From Psoroptes ovis (lineage: Eukaryota > Arthropoda > Arachnida > Sarcoptiformes > Psoroptidae): a stretch of DNA of 64,000 nucleotides. This document shows positions 10,056 to 22,820 of this stretch, piece after piece. The translations under genes were made by a program, and so were the position numbers. The notes under the pieces were generated by a model. That model was not told where the DNA came from and made no database searches. It was given only the letters and a program-made list of their open reading frames with translations. Position 1 is the stretch's first letter. Every line of letters starts with the position of its first letter. The stretch lies in the NCBI GenBank assembly GCA_002943765.1, contig PQWQ01000010.1, positions 622,501-686,500 of the forward strand, in the 5' to 3' direction.

Positions 10056-12817
10056 TTATTTTTGATATAATAATAATGTTATCAATGAATTAAAATCATC
10101 TTGATGCATATAAATATATGCCATTGTTTCCCATAGCATATTGATCAGTTTTACATCATTCGATTCATCCATTTGTATTTCTTCCGATATGGCTGGATTC
10201 AAACGGAAAAATGGTACATTTATCATCGAGCACCAAGCTTGTGCACGATCAACAACTCTACCGTTTGCTAATGATGCTTGTTCTACTAATACTTTCATTA
10301 ATGTTTGAAAATTTGTAGCCAATGATGATATACCGGAGAATGAAAATATTGAACCAAATTGAATTGGGTCAATTTTACGGCTCGGTATCAGTCCGGTACC
10401 GATCGAAACAACCAGATCGATATCATAGATTGGTTCATCTTTTTTATTCTAAAAAAATCGAATAACAATTAAGGGGCAAAATCGAATCAATTTAACAACC
10501 AAATGGACTTACCAAAAATTCAATAGTACGATTATGAAATTGTATTTCATGCAGCAAGTCCATGGTTGGATTATTTGCAATCAAACCACCATCAAGAAAT
10601 GTTTCAAATTGTGAAAAATATGTTGGTGCAGCACCGGTTGCACGTGCTACTTTCCATAACAATTCATTGTTTTTATTATTATTATTATTATCACCATCAT
10701 TCATATCACTATCAATGTCGTTCGGGCTGTATTGTAATCCATATAATACATCATTTGAACTAGAATAATTACGATAAAATGTTGCACTTGGTGGAAAACG
10801 TTCGGCATTCGTTGCCGGTATCAATAGCCTTTAAATCAATGAAATTAAAATTTAGAAACCTGATCGAAATAAATGTATAATCTTACTTTGGTTTCGTAAT
10901 ATCCATCATACGTTTATCGGTTCCTAAATATTTTTTCAAAAATCTCTCCAGCGTATCCGAACAATAAGGTCTATAACTGGTGAATATTTTATCTTTTAAT
11001 AAAAAATATAATTGTCTACAACGTATGGCTGAATAACCATTCGACAGTAATAATGCCAATATACCACCGGTACTAGTGCCTGCAATCCAATCGAATAAAT
11101 CGACAATATTTTTGCCGGTAACCGTTTCCAGATAGCATAGAATTTGTATAATAATCAATCCTCGTATACCACCACCATCCATACATAATAATTTCAAATT
11201 TTTTCGAAGATTTTTACCATTGGGATTTTCGGTATCACCGATGTCAGCCATTTCTTCATTTTTAGGCTCAATTTTTTGCTCTAAACTATTCTTAACAACA
11301 TCATTCAACAATATTTTATCGAATAATGGTAAATTTCGAACGAATGGATTTTCAGGTGGTACACCATTATAATCCAGATTTTTAGCACAACCTTCGCTGC
11401 AATCATCCAATTTTGGCCAGCAACGACTAGCATTCACTGAATTCAATATATAAAGAATAGTATCTTTTGCTGGTGATTTTTTCGATGTTGCAGCTAAATG
11501 TCGTGCAGTTTGACCTAATGAATTACGAATATCAAGATCGGCACCGAACACAATTAATGCTTGTACGATTGAAACATTATTTGTGTTGATTGATAAATGT
11601 AATGGTGTATTACCATCACTATCCATTGCATCGATATTGGCACCATGTCCCAATAATGATATTACACAATCTAATTTTGATTGAATCACCATATTATGCA
11701 AAGCTGTATTTCCATGAAAATTTTTCGCATTCAAATTACAATTACGTTCGGATAATAATTCAATAACCTCTGGACTTTTAGACCAATGTAATGGTGTACC
11801 ACCATTTTTCATATCTTTTACATTCAACATATTGATCAATCGATCATCATTCAATTCTGAAGGACTGTTATCACGTGATGATGATGATGATGAGGTCGAT
11901 GTTGATTGGTCATTATTATCATTGGTTTTAGATTTGTGATGATCCAATATTGATGCACCATTAACATCGGCACCATTTTTCAGTAATTCTTTAACACAAG
12001 ATGGTTTATCAGACAGGCAAGCTAAATATAATGGGGCAAAATTATCATTATTTTTTGCATTAATTAATTCATTCAATAGATCATTGCCGCTTGATTCATT
12101 TGAAGATTTAATTTTGGAACATAATAACGAAACAATTTGTTCATTTGATTTTGCAGCAATATGCAACAGATTATTGCCTGAATTATCACAATGATTATAA
12201 TCAATTTGTATGTTGGGTATGGATAATATTGTTTGCAATACATTCAAACGTTGTTGTTCAATGGCTATTTGTAGGCAAGTTTTTTGCTGATCATCTTCAC
12301 ATTTATTAATTATACTGTTTACATCTTCAATCGGCTCATTGGATAATTGACGAAAATAATCAACGTAACCAAAATTGGCACAAATATGTGCCAAACTTTG
12401 TGATGGATTCGAATTAATATATTTACATATTTCTTCAATTGTTGATACATTCAATAGATTTGGAAATTTCGATGCAAACACTGGTAATTTATCATGTAAA
12501 CGTATGAAATATAATTGTGCTTCATCATTTAATGTTGATCGATATAAACTGTATGCAGTATTATTTAATAGAATCGATGATGGTGATGATAATGTTGATG
12601 ATGATGATGATGATTGTGGTGAGTTTTCACGATGTAATACAATTTCATAAATATTTTGATTTTTTTGATTACAATAACTGTATAATATTAGCGTATTTTC
12701 ACGTGTAACAATATCATAATAACGATAATCATCAATTTTCACTTGTTTCACTGCATATGGTTCAATTGTGAATACTTTGGTGATTAGTTGATTGGCAAGT
12801 GATAAGAATGCGGACAT
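10056..12817 (-). CDS. PLA2G6: Calcium-independent phospholipase A2 beta-like (ankyrin repeats + patatin)
   Basis: Hydrolyses the sn-2 acyl chain of phospholipids for membrane remodelling, with roles at mitochondria and ER in animals. Exons are 12817-10887, 10828-10513 and 10448-10056; both introns are GT-AG and the sum is 2640 nt, giving 879 aa (human long form 806). The N-terminus MSAFLSLANQLITKVF is followed by a divergent lead, then ankyrin repeats (about 150-470; GNTALHNMV and GNTPLHLSINT are clear). The patatin domain has the oxyanion loop CMDGGGIRGL (about 545), the lipase motif GTSTGG (Ser about 582) and the catalytic Asp in FLDGGLIANNPT (about 723). All catalytic elements are intact. 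Extra Asn/Asp/Ser runs sit between ankyrins and before the dyad Asp. The first exon is unusually long and unbroken. The C-terminus (WETMAYIYMHQDDF) aligns with the family end. Confidence 0.95.
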
Positions 12818-13432
12818 TTTTTCTGTTGTAAATCTTCAATAACGTTGAAAATCAATTATTTGAATCACATATAGCTTTGAATCGGAATTATAACCATAAA
12901 AATAAGACCAATTACTATACTAAGTCGAGTTGAATTAATGGTAAAAACAAATTGAAATTATCAAAGACATAAATGTAACCATCAAAATTGTTTAAAATCT
13001 AAACATACGAATGTAAATGATTAATGAATGATTACATTTGAATTAATCAAAAGTTATACATACAATCAAACATCAATCATTTATTGTATTTGTATATTTA
13101 CATTTGGTGTGTTAACAACATTCAAACGATGAAATCATCATAATCATTTGATTTTTTCAAATGTACACAGAGACGAATTGTTATTATTCAATGTCAACAA
13201 ATGATGATGATTAATCATAAAATCATGTTTCGAATTTTTCCAATTACATCATCATTGTAACTGTAACAAAAACATATGTTTTAGGTGGAGAAAATTTCCT
13301 GGGAATTTAACCAAGATTTTTTTTTTTTTTTTTTGGTTTTTAGGTCAAATTTCTTGGTTCAAATGTCCGAATCTACCTTTACTCTCAATAAGGAATGCCT
13401 CAGACTGCCCAATCAGGGCGCTTCAAAAGTCT
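12818..13432. promoter_or_regulatory. Upstream region of iPLA2 and of the tRNA gene
   Basis: 615 bp with no coding signal. It must contain the iPLA2 promoter (transcribed left). A T17 run lies at 13319-13335. The 13340-13432 part is less AT-rich than its surroundings and precedes the tRNA gene. Confidence 0.4.
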
Positions 13433-13505
13433 GCCTCGGTAGCGCAGTAGGCAGCGCGTCAGTCTCATAATCTGAAGGTCGTGAGTTCGAACCTCACCCG
13501 GGGCA
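13433..13505 (+). tRNA. tRNA-Met (elongator), anticodon CAT
   Basis: A 73-nt intronless cloverleaf. The acceptor stem GCCTCGG pairs with CCGGGGC with one T-G pair. The D arm is AGCGCAGTAGGCAGCGC, and the anticodon CAT sits at 13466-13468 in the loop CTCATAA. The T arm has the canonical loop TTCGAAC, and the discriminator base is A. The sequence is almost identical to animal elongator tRNA-Met. A box (TAGCGCAGTAGG) and B box (AGTTCGAACCT) are intact. A run of seven or more T starts 13 nt after the gene (about 13518) and would end Pol III transcription. The initiator tRNA would have different D and T arms. Confidence 0.97.
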
Positions 13506-13550
13506 TTCAGAACAATATTTTTTTAAATTTTTTTTCAATTGAAAAAAGGT

Positions 13551-13556
13551 CACGTG
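13551..13556. promoter_or_regulatory. CACGTG E-box upstream of MTCH2-like gene
   Basis: GTCACGTG about 145 bp before the MTCH2-like start codon, in the gap between the tRNA terminator and the gene. Palindromic E-boxes bind bHLH-ZIP factors in animals; function here is inferred only from motif and position. Confidence 0.3.
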
Positions 13557-13699
13557 CTCATATTTAAAGGTCTCATACGATATATCGATTACAATCGATT
13601 TTTTCTTAAATTTTTTAGACCATATGATTAATTGAATATTTTCAATTTTGAAAAACAATTGAATAATTGAAATCTAATCAAAGTAAACATCTGTTCCAA

Positions 13700-14779
13700 A
13701 TGACTACACTCGAAAGTGAAATCGATGATGATCATAATGATCATGATCATGACCATAACAATGATCGAAACGATGATTTATTCGCAACAATTGAACGTAT
13801 TATTCGTACACCAGTACTGAATTCATATGCAACTGTTGGCGATATTTTACCGCAACCATCACTGATCACACATCCAATATTATATATGGGTACATTGGTA
13901 AGAATTGGTTACGAACCGATGCCACCAACCTTGACTAAATCAATATTTGGCCGTACCCGTTTACAATTGCCTGGTTTTTTCACCTATATGCGATATATTG
14001 CACAAATCGATGGTTTTTGGGGATGTTATCGTGGTCTCAAGTATCATTTAATATATTCAATTGTTTATCAATTTACATCGGTTAATATTGATCGTTATCA
14101 GAAGGAATATTATTATCCTGATTTGAAGAATGATGGTAATCATGGTAGCAATAATCATTATAAAATTGATGATATTAAATTCAAAGATACGAATCATTTG
14201 ACACAAAATATTGTTTGTGATTGTGGCACTAGAATAGTCGCTTTAGCTGTTGCATACCCCTTACATTTGATTATGATACGTTCGATGGCACAATTTATTG
14301 GTCGTGAAACATATTATGATACTTTGACTGGTGCCATAGCCGATATCTATGAAACGAGCGGTTTGACCGGTTTTTATGCTGGTTTCGCACCATTCGTCAT
14401 TGGTGAATGTATTTTCATTTTTCTCGAATCATCATTGATCTATGTGTTACGTGATAAATTTGAACAACTTGGTGTTGCGAAATCAAATTCATCATTTTTG
14501 ACCAGTACCGTTGCCAATTTGATCGCTCGAACCTTGGTTTATCCATTCAAAGTTGTATCAACAGTTATGTCATGTAATGGTACCAATTGTCGATCATTGG
14601 CTGCATCAGCTTATACAGTACCTGAATACGCGAATTGGATTGATTGTTTTCAAACATTATATGCACGTGGTGAAATTAAACGTGGTTCATCGATTTGGTG
14701 GCGTTATCAACCGATCACTTCTTCGCTGATGTTTCCAATGTCACCGATGCTACCATTCAAAGCAAATATTCGATCATAA
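13700..14779 (+). CDS. MTCH2: Mitochondrial carrier homolog 2-like protein (outer-membrane carrier/insertase)
   Basis: Single-exon 359-aa member of the SLC25-like MTCH family, which sits in the mitochondrial outer membrane, serves as tBID receptor and inserts tail-anchored proteins. The match to MTCH2 is clear: ILYMGTLVRIGYEPMPPTL, then SIFGRTRLQLPGFFTYMR with IAQIDG. PLHLIMIRSMAQFIGRE, GFYAGFAP, a YPFKVVSTVM segment and NWIDCFQTLYARGEIKRGSS follow. The start is the first ATG in frame and adds an Asp/His-rich N-terminal extension of about 40 residues not usual in MTCH2. The length exceeds the human protein (303 aa). Like the family, it lacks the standard carrier PX[DE]XX[KR] motifs. A convergent PRP8 gene ends 170 bp downstream. 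Confidence 0.92.
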   Translation: MTTLESEIDDDHNDHDHDHNNDRNDDLFATIERIIRTPVLNSYATVGDILPQPSLITHPILYMGTLVRIGYEPMPPTLTKSIFGRTRLQLPGFFTYMRYIAQIDGFWGCYRGLKYHLIYSIVYQFTSVNIDRYQKEYYYPDLKNDGNHGSNNHYKIDDIKFKDTNHLTQNIVCDCGTRIVALAVAYPLHLIMIRSMAQFIGRETYYDTLTGAIADIYETSGLTGFYAGFAPFVIGECIFIFLESSLIYVLRDKFEQLGVAKSNSSFLTSTVANLIARTLVYPFKVVSTVMSCNGTNCRSLAASAYTVPEYANWIDCFQTLYARGEIKRGSSIWWRYQPITSSLMFPMSPMLPFKANIRS

Positions 14780-14863
14780 ATCTGAGAAAATTTGATTTCA
14801 AAAAAGGAAAAACTTACAAATTTCATTCAATTTAGACATATTCGAAATAAGAAAAATTTGTAA

Positions 14864-14869
14864 TTTATT
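14864..14869 (-). terminator. Probable poly(A) signal of PRP8
   Basis: TTTATT on +, so AATAAA on -, about 80 nt past the PRP8 stop codon. It lies upstream of the MTCH2 poly(A) signal on the opposite strand. Confidence 0.45.
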
Positions 14870-14933
14870 TCAAATAATTTCAATGATAAATATGAATGGT
14901 GAAAATATAATGAATTAAAAAAATCGATCAATC

Positions 14934-14939
14934 AATAAA
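14934..14939 (+). terminator. Probable poly(A) signal of MTCH2-like gene
   Basis: AATAAA 155 nt after the MTCH2-like stop and only 11 bp from the PRP8 stop codon (14950-14952). Cleavage would occur within antisense PRP8 coding sequence. Confidence 0.5.
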
Positions 14940-14949
14940 TCAATTAAGA

Positions 14950-17900
14950 TTAAGCAAAAACATCTTCACGATCAGCACCAGCAAAATCCGATTCATCAAT
15001 GGTGGTAAAATTGGAAAAATGTGCCGGTCGATGTATTTCATGATAGAATACTTTTGGATTCGCTAATTGTAGTTCATATTTCATCGATGGATCATGTCTT
15101 ACACCTTTTTGAAAAATTGAAAAATAAAAAGAATAGAATTCAAAAAAGAGAATAAATAGAAATTTGAAAAAACTTACCCATAAAATTATAATTCCATGAT
15201 GATTGAGCTGGGGTCATATAAAAACCAAGAAAACGATCCGATAAAAGCATCTGTACCTTTTCATAATGTGATGGCTGATAGCCCTTGGGATTATTACCAC
15301 GATCATTATTTTGTCGGCCCCATTCGAAACCACTCGGTGTCAATTTGTAAGCGGTCAACGAACAAGAACCAGGTGTAAATGAACAAGTGATGATAATTGT
15401 TTTTTCCGAATCCCATGATTGATTTTCCAACATTATTTTTGCATGTGTTGTTACATCTTGTGGTGACAGTTGCGGCAGTTCATTTGGTTGTGTATGTATC
15501 CAACCAAGCGGTTCTAGCTCATTCAATAATTCATGTTGCGGTAATTGATTAGGCAAATGTACGGTCTGGTGGGTACCCCATTGTGGTGGCATTACAATAC
15601 AACGAATTTCTTTTACTTGTGGATTATCCGGTGGACTTATACCGTAAATGTAGCCAGCAATTTGTGTACGCAAATCCGAAATGATTATAAATTTTTTCAA
15701 AATATTTTTCGGTAAAATATATGTGTAACCAGTTTCTTTGATATCATCAGATGATACATAAATATGTTTAGTACGTAAATGTAGATTTGTTGCCGATATA
15801 GCACGTATACGCCATTCAGTTTTACTTGCAAACGATTGTGATTCATAATTGGATGTAGTGGATGTAATAATTTCATCACCATGTTTATTTACAGTACGCG
15901 TTGTGACAGCTGTCAATTGTGATTGTTCTTTAGTTTGTTTTTCAATTTCAGCAATTTGTTGCCGTTGGGCTGATGGTGCCGATATTTCCATACCGAGTAT
16001 GATGTCACGTATTTCTGATTGTGTCAACGATGCAACATTAACATTATTTTTTTTACCATAATCAGCAAGAATCAGATCTTTCAGTTGTACTTCAACTTTA
16101 ATCCATTCTTCATCAGTCAAACTTGGCCATATATGATGAGCTTCGGTTATGGTTGTTTTATCTGGTTTCAATATAACTTTGGTACGTTCATTATTTACAT
16201 GTAGCGCACGTAATATCAAAATTAAACGTGAAAATGCTGTATATGATGATATGGTTTTCAACCAATCATCATACAAATTGAATAATATCATTTGTGGTTC
16301 AGTAGCTTTCAATATGAGATCACCAAATTTTTCCACTTTTAAACATGCTTGAAACGGTAACTGTAATTCACTACCTTTGATTACAATATTTGGAAAATCT
16401 AGTAAATGTACCTATAAGAAGAATAGATGAAAATTATTAAAATATTATCATCTTGAATAAATGTCACAGGGTTGGGAAATTGAATGGAATCAATGGTTGG
16501 CAGAATATAATCAATCGGAGATTATATCGTTTAAGCCAAATCACATTCAACACTATGATACTGTTGTTTGATTTTGGGCTCGTATGATTTCAATGATTAT
16601 TTTTATTCAAAATGATAATTTTAAATCAAAGAATAATCATTGAAATTAAGCCCAAAGAAATTCTATGATTTACTAAGACTTACCTCTAACGGGTCCAACA
16701 TTCCTTTACGGGTGACAATAATTTGTTTAGGTTGTTCTTCAACAGGTAATGATCGAATCAAAGCGGCAACTTCTTCAGCAGTTTTCCATTTAGCCAGCTG
16801 TCCTAAACGTTTTTGCCCGGCCCATACACTTGTATGAATAATTTTCAAAAATAGCTGACCAGTTCTTGGATTGAAAATAAATATGGCACCATTAATAGGT
16901 TTGGTTGTTAAATTTCCTTCAAATGTTTTATGAATGGTGACACGATATACATTTGTATCATCAACAAACCAAATAATTTGATTCGAAAATAATTCACCAT
17001 AATTTTGTGATGACAGATAAGGTTCAGTTGGTTCCGAAGAATAAAGCTGTAATCCTTTACGAATACGTTCACGTAATACATAAAGTGCTGGATTAGCTTT
17101 CATTATTTTGGCCATTGCTTGTTGTATCAATGGTTTAGCACCTGGAAACCAATTACCGTATGCTGAATGTAAATTATAAGCTAAATCGATAGCAATCAAA
17201 ACGCCGGTAGGTGATGGATAAATACTCATATTGTCAGTGGTATAATCAAGAAATTTTGCCCGAGCATAACGTTCAACATCGTGAGAATCATAATCACCCC
17301 AACGCAGTTGTACATCGATCCAATATTTTTGTGTCGTTGTTCCATCCATTACATCTTTACTATCGGCCAACAATGATGGACGTGATACATTCCATTTGTA
17401 TGCAGCAAACAATAGAATATCGGCACAAGAACTATTCATTTTATATGATTTACGTGGATGAATTGTTTCTTTTTGAACGGTTTCAATTTCAAGGGCATCC
17501 AATTCTTGATCAAATACTTGACATAAATCCATCACAACACTTTCATGAATTTTTTGCCATAAATGAGCACGAAATATTTGAATTAGGGAAATCTTCAGTG
17601 TCGGTATTTTACCATGCATAAATATTCCGGTCAGATCGAGCTGTACTTGAAAACCAACATAAACATTTGCACGATTAATTGTCGGTGACCACCATAGCGT
17701 GAAACGACGATTAGGAATTTGATTCAAACCAGATCGCTGAGCATTTGTTAGCTTTTTATATTTCATTGATTCTTCGAAGCCGGATGCTTTTTCCCAGAAC
17801 AAACCTTCCCATGTAGGGAAATATGTTCCTTTGAACAGGGTATGTTCAAGTATACCTTCAACACCGCCTAATGCTTGTATCATATCGGTACGATAATTAT

Positions 17901-20900
17901 TTAGATTCCATAATTTACCATCATGACGTTGGTGGGTCCACCAAAATGGATTTTGTTTCAATACTTGATATTGTTTAAAATCAGTACGTACACGCCAACC
18001 TTTATCATATGCTAATGTATGACGATCTTTTTGAAACAATGTATTGATACGTGGTATACCACGATCCCAACTATCTTCTAAATCTTCTAATGTCAAACGA
18101 CGATTTTGTGCCAATGCTTCTTGCCGTTTTAATGCATATTCAGCCCATACCCGTTGTGAATCGATAAATTCAGTTTCCCATGGTTGTATGTAACGATATA
18201 GATTCGGTATGACTTGATCTTCATCATGTGACATACCGGAACGAAAATGTGTAATACCGACATCGGTTTGTTTTGACCATCGTAAATCTGATTGTGGTAT
18301 GAGGACATGACCCATCGATAACATGCCTAATCCACCTAATTCTTTTGGTGTATAGAAAACGACCGGTGGGAAACGACTGGGCATTTTTGAATTGAGACCA
18401 ATTTTGATACGTGTCTGGATTTTATTTTCACATTTAACTAATAAATCCAATAATTCTTGAGTGTTCACCACTGCTTCACGGAAATATGTCATCAATCCGA
18501 TCAATGCTGTATTCCATTTGTTAACAATTTTCGTAAATGTTGTCGAACCAGAAGCCATTAAAATTTGACGGACACGATTATGAAACCGCTGCATTGATTC
18601 ATCATCAACTCGTAAGAAACATTGTGCAGTACGTTCTTTGGTCACTTCATTTTGCAAATTCCAAACACCATCTTTATGGATAAATTCTTCATGCAGCATT
18701 CGACATTTAGGCAATATACGACATTCAAAACCACCCATATTGAACAGTAGATTTGGATTATCTTTACTATAAACCGATACAAAACTATTTTCCCATTGAA
18801 TTGTAGTGACTGATCGTGGTAAACGATTTTTAATATCCCAAAATACAGCACGACCAAGATTGACATCATGTTTCATTAGACGCATACGTGCATCACGTGG
18901 CCAACATTTTTTATTATTATAACCGACAATATTTTCATTGTTAGGATCAGGATGTTCAGTCAAATATCGCTGTATCAGATCTCTAGCTTCTTCTGAAGTG
19001 AAGCGGAAAAATATATGAATACGATCAATATAACGAGAATATAGACGTATTGGATGTGATATTTCAGTGGCTACATCTTGATATGTGAGAAAATCATTTG
19101 GCAGCTGAGGTGGACCAGCCATTTCACTTGCACGTTGTAGGCCAAGCACCAATAAATCCAGTACTAAACCATAATATTGTACAATGAATGATGAGAATTG
19201 TAGCCCACGTACAATACCATAAGAGTTGGTATGATTCATATCTTTATAATTGATTACGACATTATTTTTCGCCGTCATATAATCAGCAATATTATGATCA
19301 ACAATCAAACGTAATAAACGATTCAATAGGGTTAAATCAATTTTTTCATACATTTTTTCGAATTTAGTTTCCAACATTACATTACATTCACCGTGAGTGG
19401 TGTCCCATACATCTTGCAGGTTATTCACACCTTGACACCATTTATATACAAACAATGGTGGTGGTTCGGAATCGGCCGGTTTAATCCATGATGGAAACAA
19501 ATGTCTTTTATCAGCTTCATACCATAAATATTGATCTAAATATGCATCGGTAATTTTTTCTAATGGTTCAACATCATACACAGGTACTAGATGAGAATAT
19601 AGATCCATAAATTCGATGCTAACTTCACGAAATGCACGTTGTGTTAGTAAATGTCTTTTAATACGTGACAGTGCTTCATGTGGATTATCATATGCTTGTT
19701 CAATCAGTCCTAATTCTTCACGTTGTGATTGATTCAGCCTTGATTTGACTGAATATGCTTCTTTTAAACGTTCAAGGGCTAAAATTAATAATTTTGTATC
19801 ATGTTTATATGATAATGGTGGAAATGGAATCGGTGAGAATCGACGACTTTCAAGCCAATGTACGGTCGTTGTGTAGATGGCGACAGCTTCTTCAGCACTA
19901 ACATATGGTCCATCTTTCAAATAATTATGTTGCCGCTCTTGTTCTGCTTTCAAATACAAACGTGTCAAGCGGCCAAGATTTTTTTTGCAAACAGTTTTAT
20001 CAACAGTGGCACCACGACGTATACGTTCACGATTATAATGAGCAGTGTTTGTCCACCAATCTGCTTTCATTTTAACATATCGAAGGATCATATTTTCAAT
20101 TGGTATCGGTAATCCAGGCACTTTCCATGGAATGTTTGCTTTCCAACAACGCCATGCTTCGCTTAAATGTTGTAATATTGTCCTTGCTTTATTATGTTTT
20201 ATTCCTTCAGGCATCATATCAATAATATCATGCATTACTGATGCACGTAATTCCAAATCGAAATGTGATTCAACTCTTTGTTTGGTCACAGTTTTAGCAA
20301 CACCTTTCGAATGTCTACCTTCGAATTGCCTTGACAATAGATTACCAAGCCAGCGTTCAAGCAGTGGGGTAATGCCACGCATAAAAAATAACCAAACACG
20401 CCAACTTGGTGCCCAAAATCCACAGCCAGGTCCTTTGCCAACTGGTCCAGTATTAAAACGATAATAAATCAAGTGTTTTAAATCTTTACACATTCGTATT
20501 TGTCTCATTAATTTGTATTTGTAACGATACATTCCAGTTAATTGGCCAACATGTGAAAAGATGTATTGAAGACCATCGGCCAATTGATAAGCATCGACAT
20601 TATTCAAACGATATTGTACATGACTATCAACAACTAGCTTTGTTAACCGCAATATTTCACGACACAAATGGAAAGCATTGCCGAAACGTGATTTTTTACG
20701 TTCTTTAGTGGTCAATGTTTTGACTGGTTTCAAATTGAAATTATAATCCAAATGTAAATAATTCAGATTTTTTCGATGTATCAATAAATTCAACATGTTA
20801 TAACCTTGCCGGCAAACTTGTAAACCAGCTTCAACCCAATCAATGGTGGTGGTTTGAAAAAATTTAGTCGATTTAAATGAACGGAAAAGATAACGTTTTT

Positions 20901-22737
20901 TCTGCGGTTTTGGATGACGATGATGCAGAGCATTAAGGACAAAATATTTCAATAATTTCTGATATGATACACGGACTTTGACTGGCATACCAGGTGGACA
21001 ATGTTCACGATACCAATTTTGTACCAAAGGTACATCGATAGCACGACGACAACGACCAGATCGTAAATTGTATGGACGTGGTGCCCACAATAACGAGATA
21101 CCATTAGCAGTATTATCCGTATATAATGGACATTTCGATAGCAGCGGTTCAACGGATTCAGGCAACATGAATGGTTCATCTTTATCTTCAACTGGTAATG
21201 GTTCAACAGTCCGGTCAGTACGACTATGCGATATTGGATTAATGAGTGGATCAAAATAAAATGCCGGTAAATCTGGATCTTCAGTTTTGATAAATACAAC
21301 ATTAGGTGTATGATACCTTTGAAAATTAATGAAGAAAAAAATGTAAATGTTAATCAGCGACTTTATGAAAATAAAAAGAATTTCTTGAATTCAAAAGCCA
21401 ATACGCAAGCATTCAAGGGTTATTTTATCATAATTCAATCAATTTTTGAATTTTTGGACAACGAATAATTCAAAAAAACTTATCAAATGAATTATGAATC
21501 GTCTGATACAAATATTATAAAATGACTTACCAAGAAATGTGAACATGTTCATTCGGTAGATTATTATACAAATATGGAAATGCAATACGATATTCAGTTC
21601 TTATTGGATGACGAATAATAATTTTATTAATATCATTAAATTCATTCCAATCTTCATCAGCTGGATTAATATCTTTGACTAATGGTTCAAATTTAGGGCC
21701 ACCAGGTATGGCCATATTCAATGCTTTTGCCGTGAAAAATGATGGCAAATCGAATAGATAGAAATAATTATCATCAACTAGATCAGTCAATAATTGATTA
21801 GCTAAACGATATAGCGTTGCCAATTGTGGTAATGTAAGATTCCAACGACGATACGATGAACCATTAACATGTTTAGTATCGATCAATGGTTTATGGTCAT
21901 AAAACCATTCATATACATGACGGTCTTCTTCTGGATCCAGATCCATTTGTATAGCTTCTAATGGTTCAACATCTAACAAATTATCAGCATAATCTAATGG
22001 CGGTTCTTCATCGTCGAACGGTGGAAAACGCATTCGTTTGAAATGGCGACGATCCCGTTTCTCTCTTCGCATCATAATCCACATTGTACCCCATTGTGCA
22101 ATATAAATCGGTTCAATTACCCATGGTATTTCGTTAACGAACGTAATGGCACCAGTTATATGATAAAGAACTTGTACATCACGAATTTGTTCCCATGGCA
22201 TTGGCATATTTTCCAACAATTTCAATACAGCATGAGGTACATATTTCAATGCACCCAAGTAAACTCGTTTATCATGACGATATTTTTTCGATGTCATATC
22301 ACCATGATCACGAATTATTTTACGTAAATGTTCTGGTGGCATATCTTCTTTTTGTTGTTCAACAAAACCGAATTTCTTTTTTCAGCATAACGTTTAGCTT
22401 GTAATTGTTGCCATTTCTTTGATTTCTCCTTCAATTCTTCTTCAGTCAGGAAACCACCATTACGATTATACAAATCATATTGAGGCAGCGGGATATTTGA
22501 TTGATCAGTTTGCATTGGTTGCGGCATTGCTGGCTGTTGCATTGTTAATGGTGGTTGTTGTTGCTGTTGCGGCTGCTGTTGTTGAAGATGAGTAAAATTA
22601 GGAGGATACATCTGTGGATTCGCTAACGGTGGCATATGTGGTGGTTGTTGTGGTTGCAATATTTGATGAGGTGGCATATAATATCCAGGCGGTACCTGTA
22701 AGCCTGGATGATATCCAGGTGGATAGTGACCAGACAT
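14950..22737 (-). CDS. PRPF8: PRP8, U5 snRNP spliceosome core protein (one-base frameshift near N-terminus)
   Basis: Scaffold of the spliceosome active site. Exons are 22737-21531, 21316-16684, 16411-15178 and 15104-14950, all GT-AG, coding about 2409 aa after allowing for one missing base (human 2335). The sequence is nearly identical to animal PRP8 throughout. The N-terminal domain includes KWQQLQAKRYAEKR and MPPEHLRKIIRDHGD. The reverse-transcriptase-like, linker and endonuclease-like parts lie in the 4.6-kb exon. The RNase H-like and Jab1/MPN parts follow (QLPQHELLNELEPLGWIHT), and the end is ADREDVFA. The first ~90 residues are a Pro/Gln-rich extension. At 22373-22382, A-runs on the coding strand are one base short between AEKR and FGFVEQQKED, which shifts the frame. 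Because the other 2300 residues are perfectly conserved, an assembly or sequencing error is more likely than a dead gene. Confidence 0.97.
16412..16683 (-). other. 272-bp intron of PRP8, longest in the gene
   Basis: GTAAGT donor after LDPLE and a TTCTTATAG acceptor before VHLLDFPN; the protein is continuous across it. It is four times longer than the typical intron here. I see no coding or RNA element inside. Confidence 0.85.
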
Positions 22738-22755
22738 TTTGAATTTTTCTTTTTG

Positions 22756-22820
22756 CTAAGAAAAACGACGATGACAGCTGATTAGAACGCCGGACTTGCA
22801 ACATTTAAACAGTTACTTAC
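22756..22820 (-). other. 5' UTR intron of PRP8
   Basis: On the minus strand AAGAG|GTAAGT opens and TTTTTCTTAG|CAAAAAG closes a 65-bp intron, with its acceptor 18 nt before the PRP8 ATG at 22737. Length and signals match the coding introns, so the PRP8 promoter should lie to the right of 22821. Confidence 0.65.
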
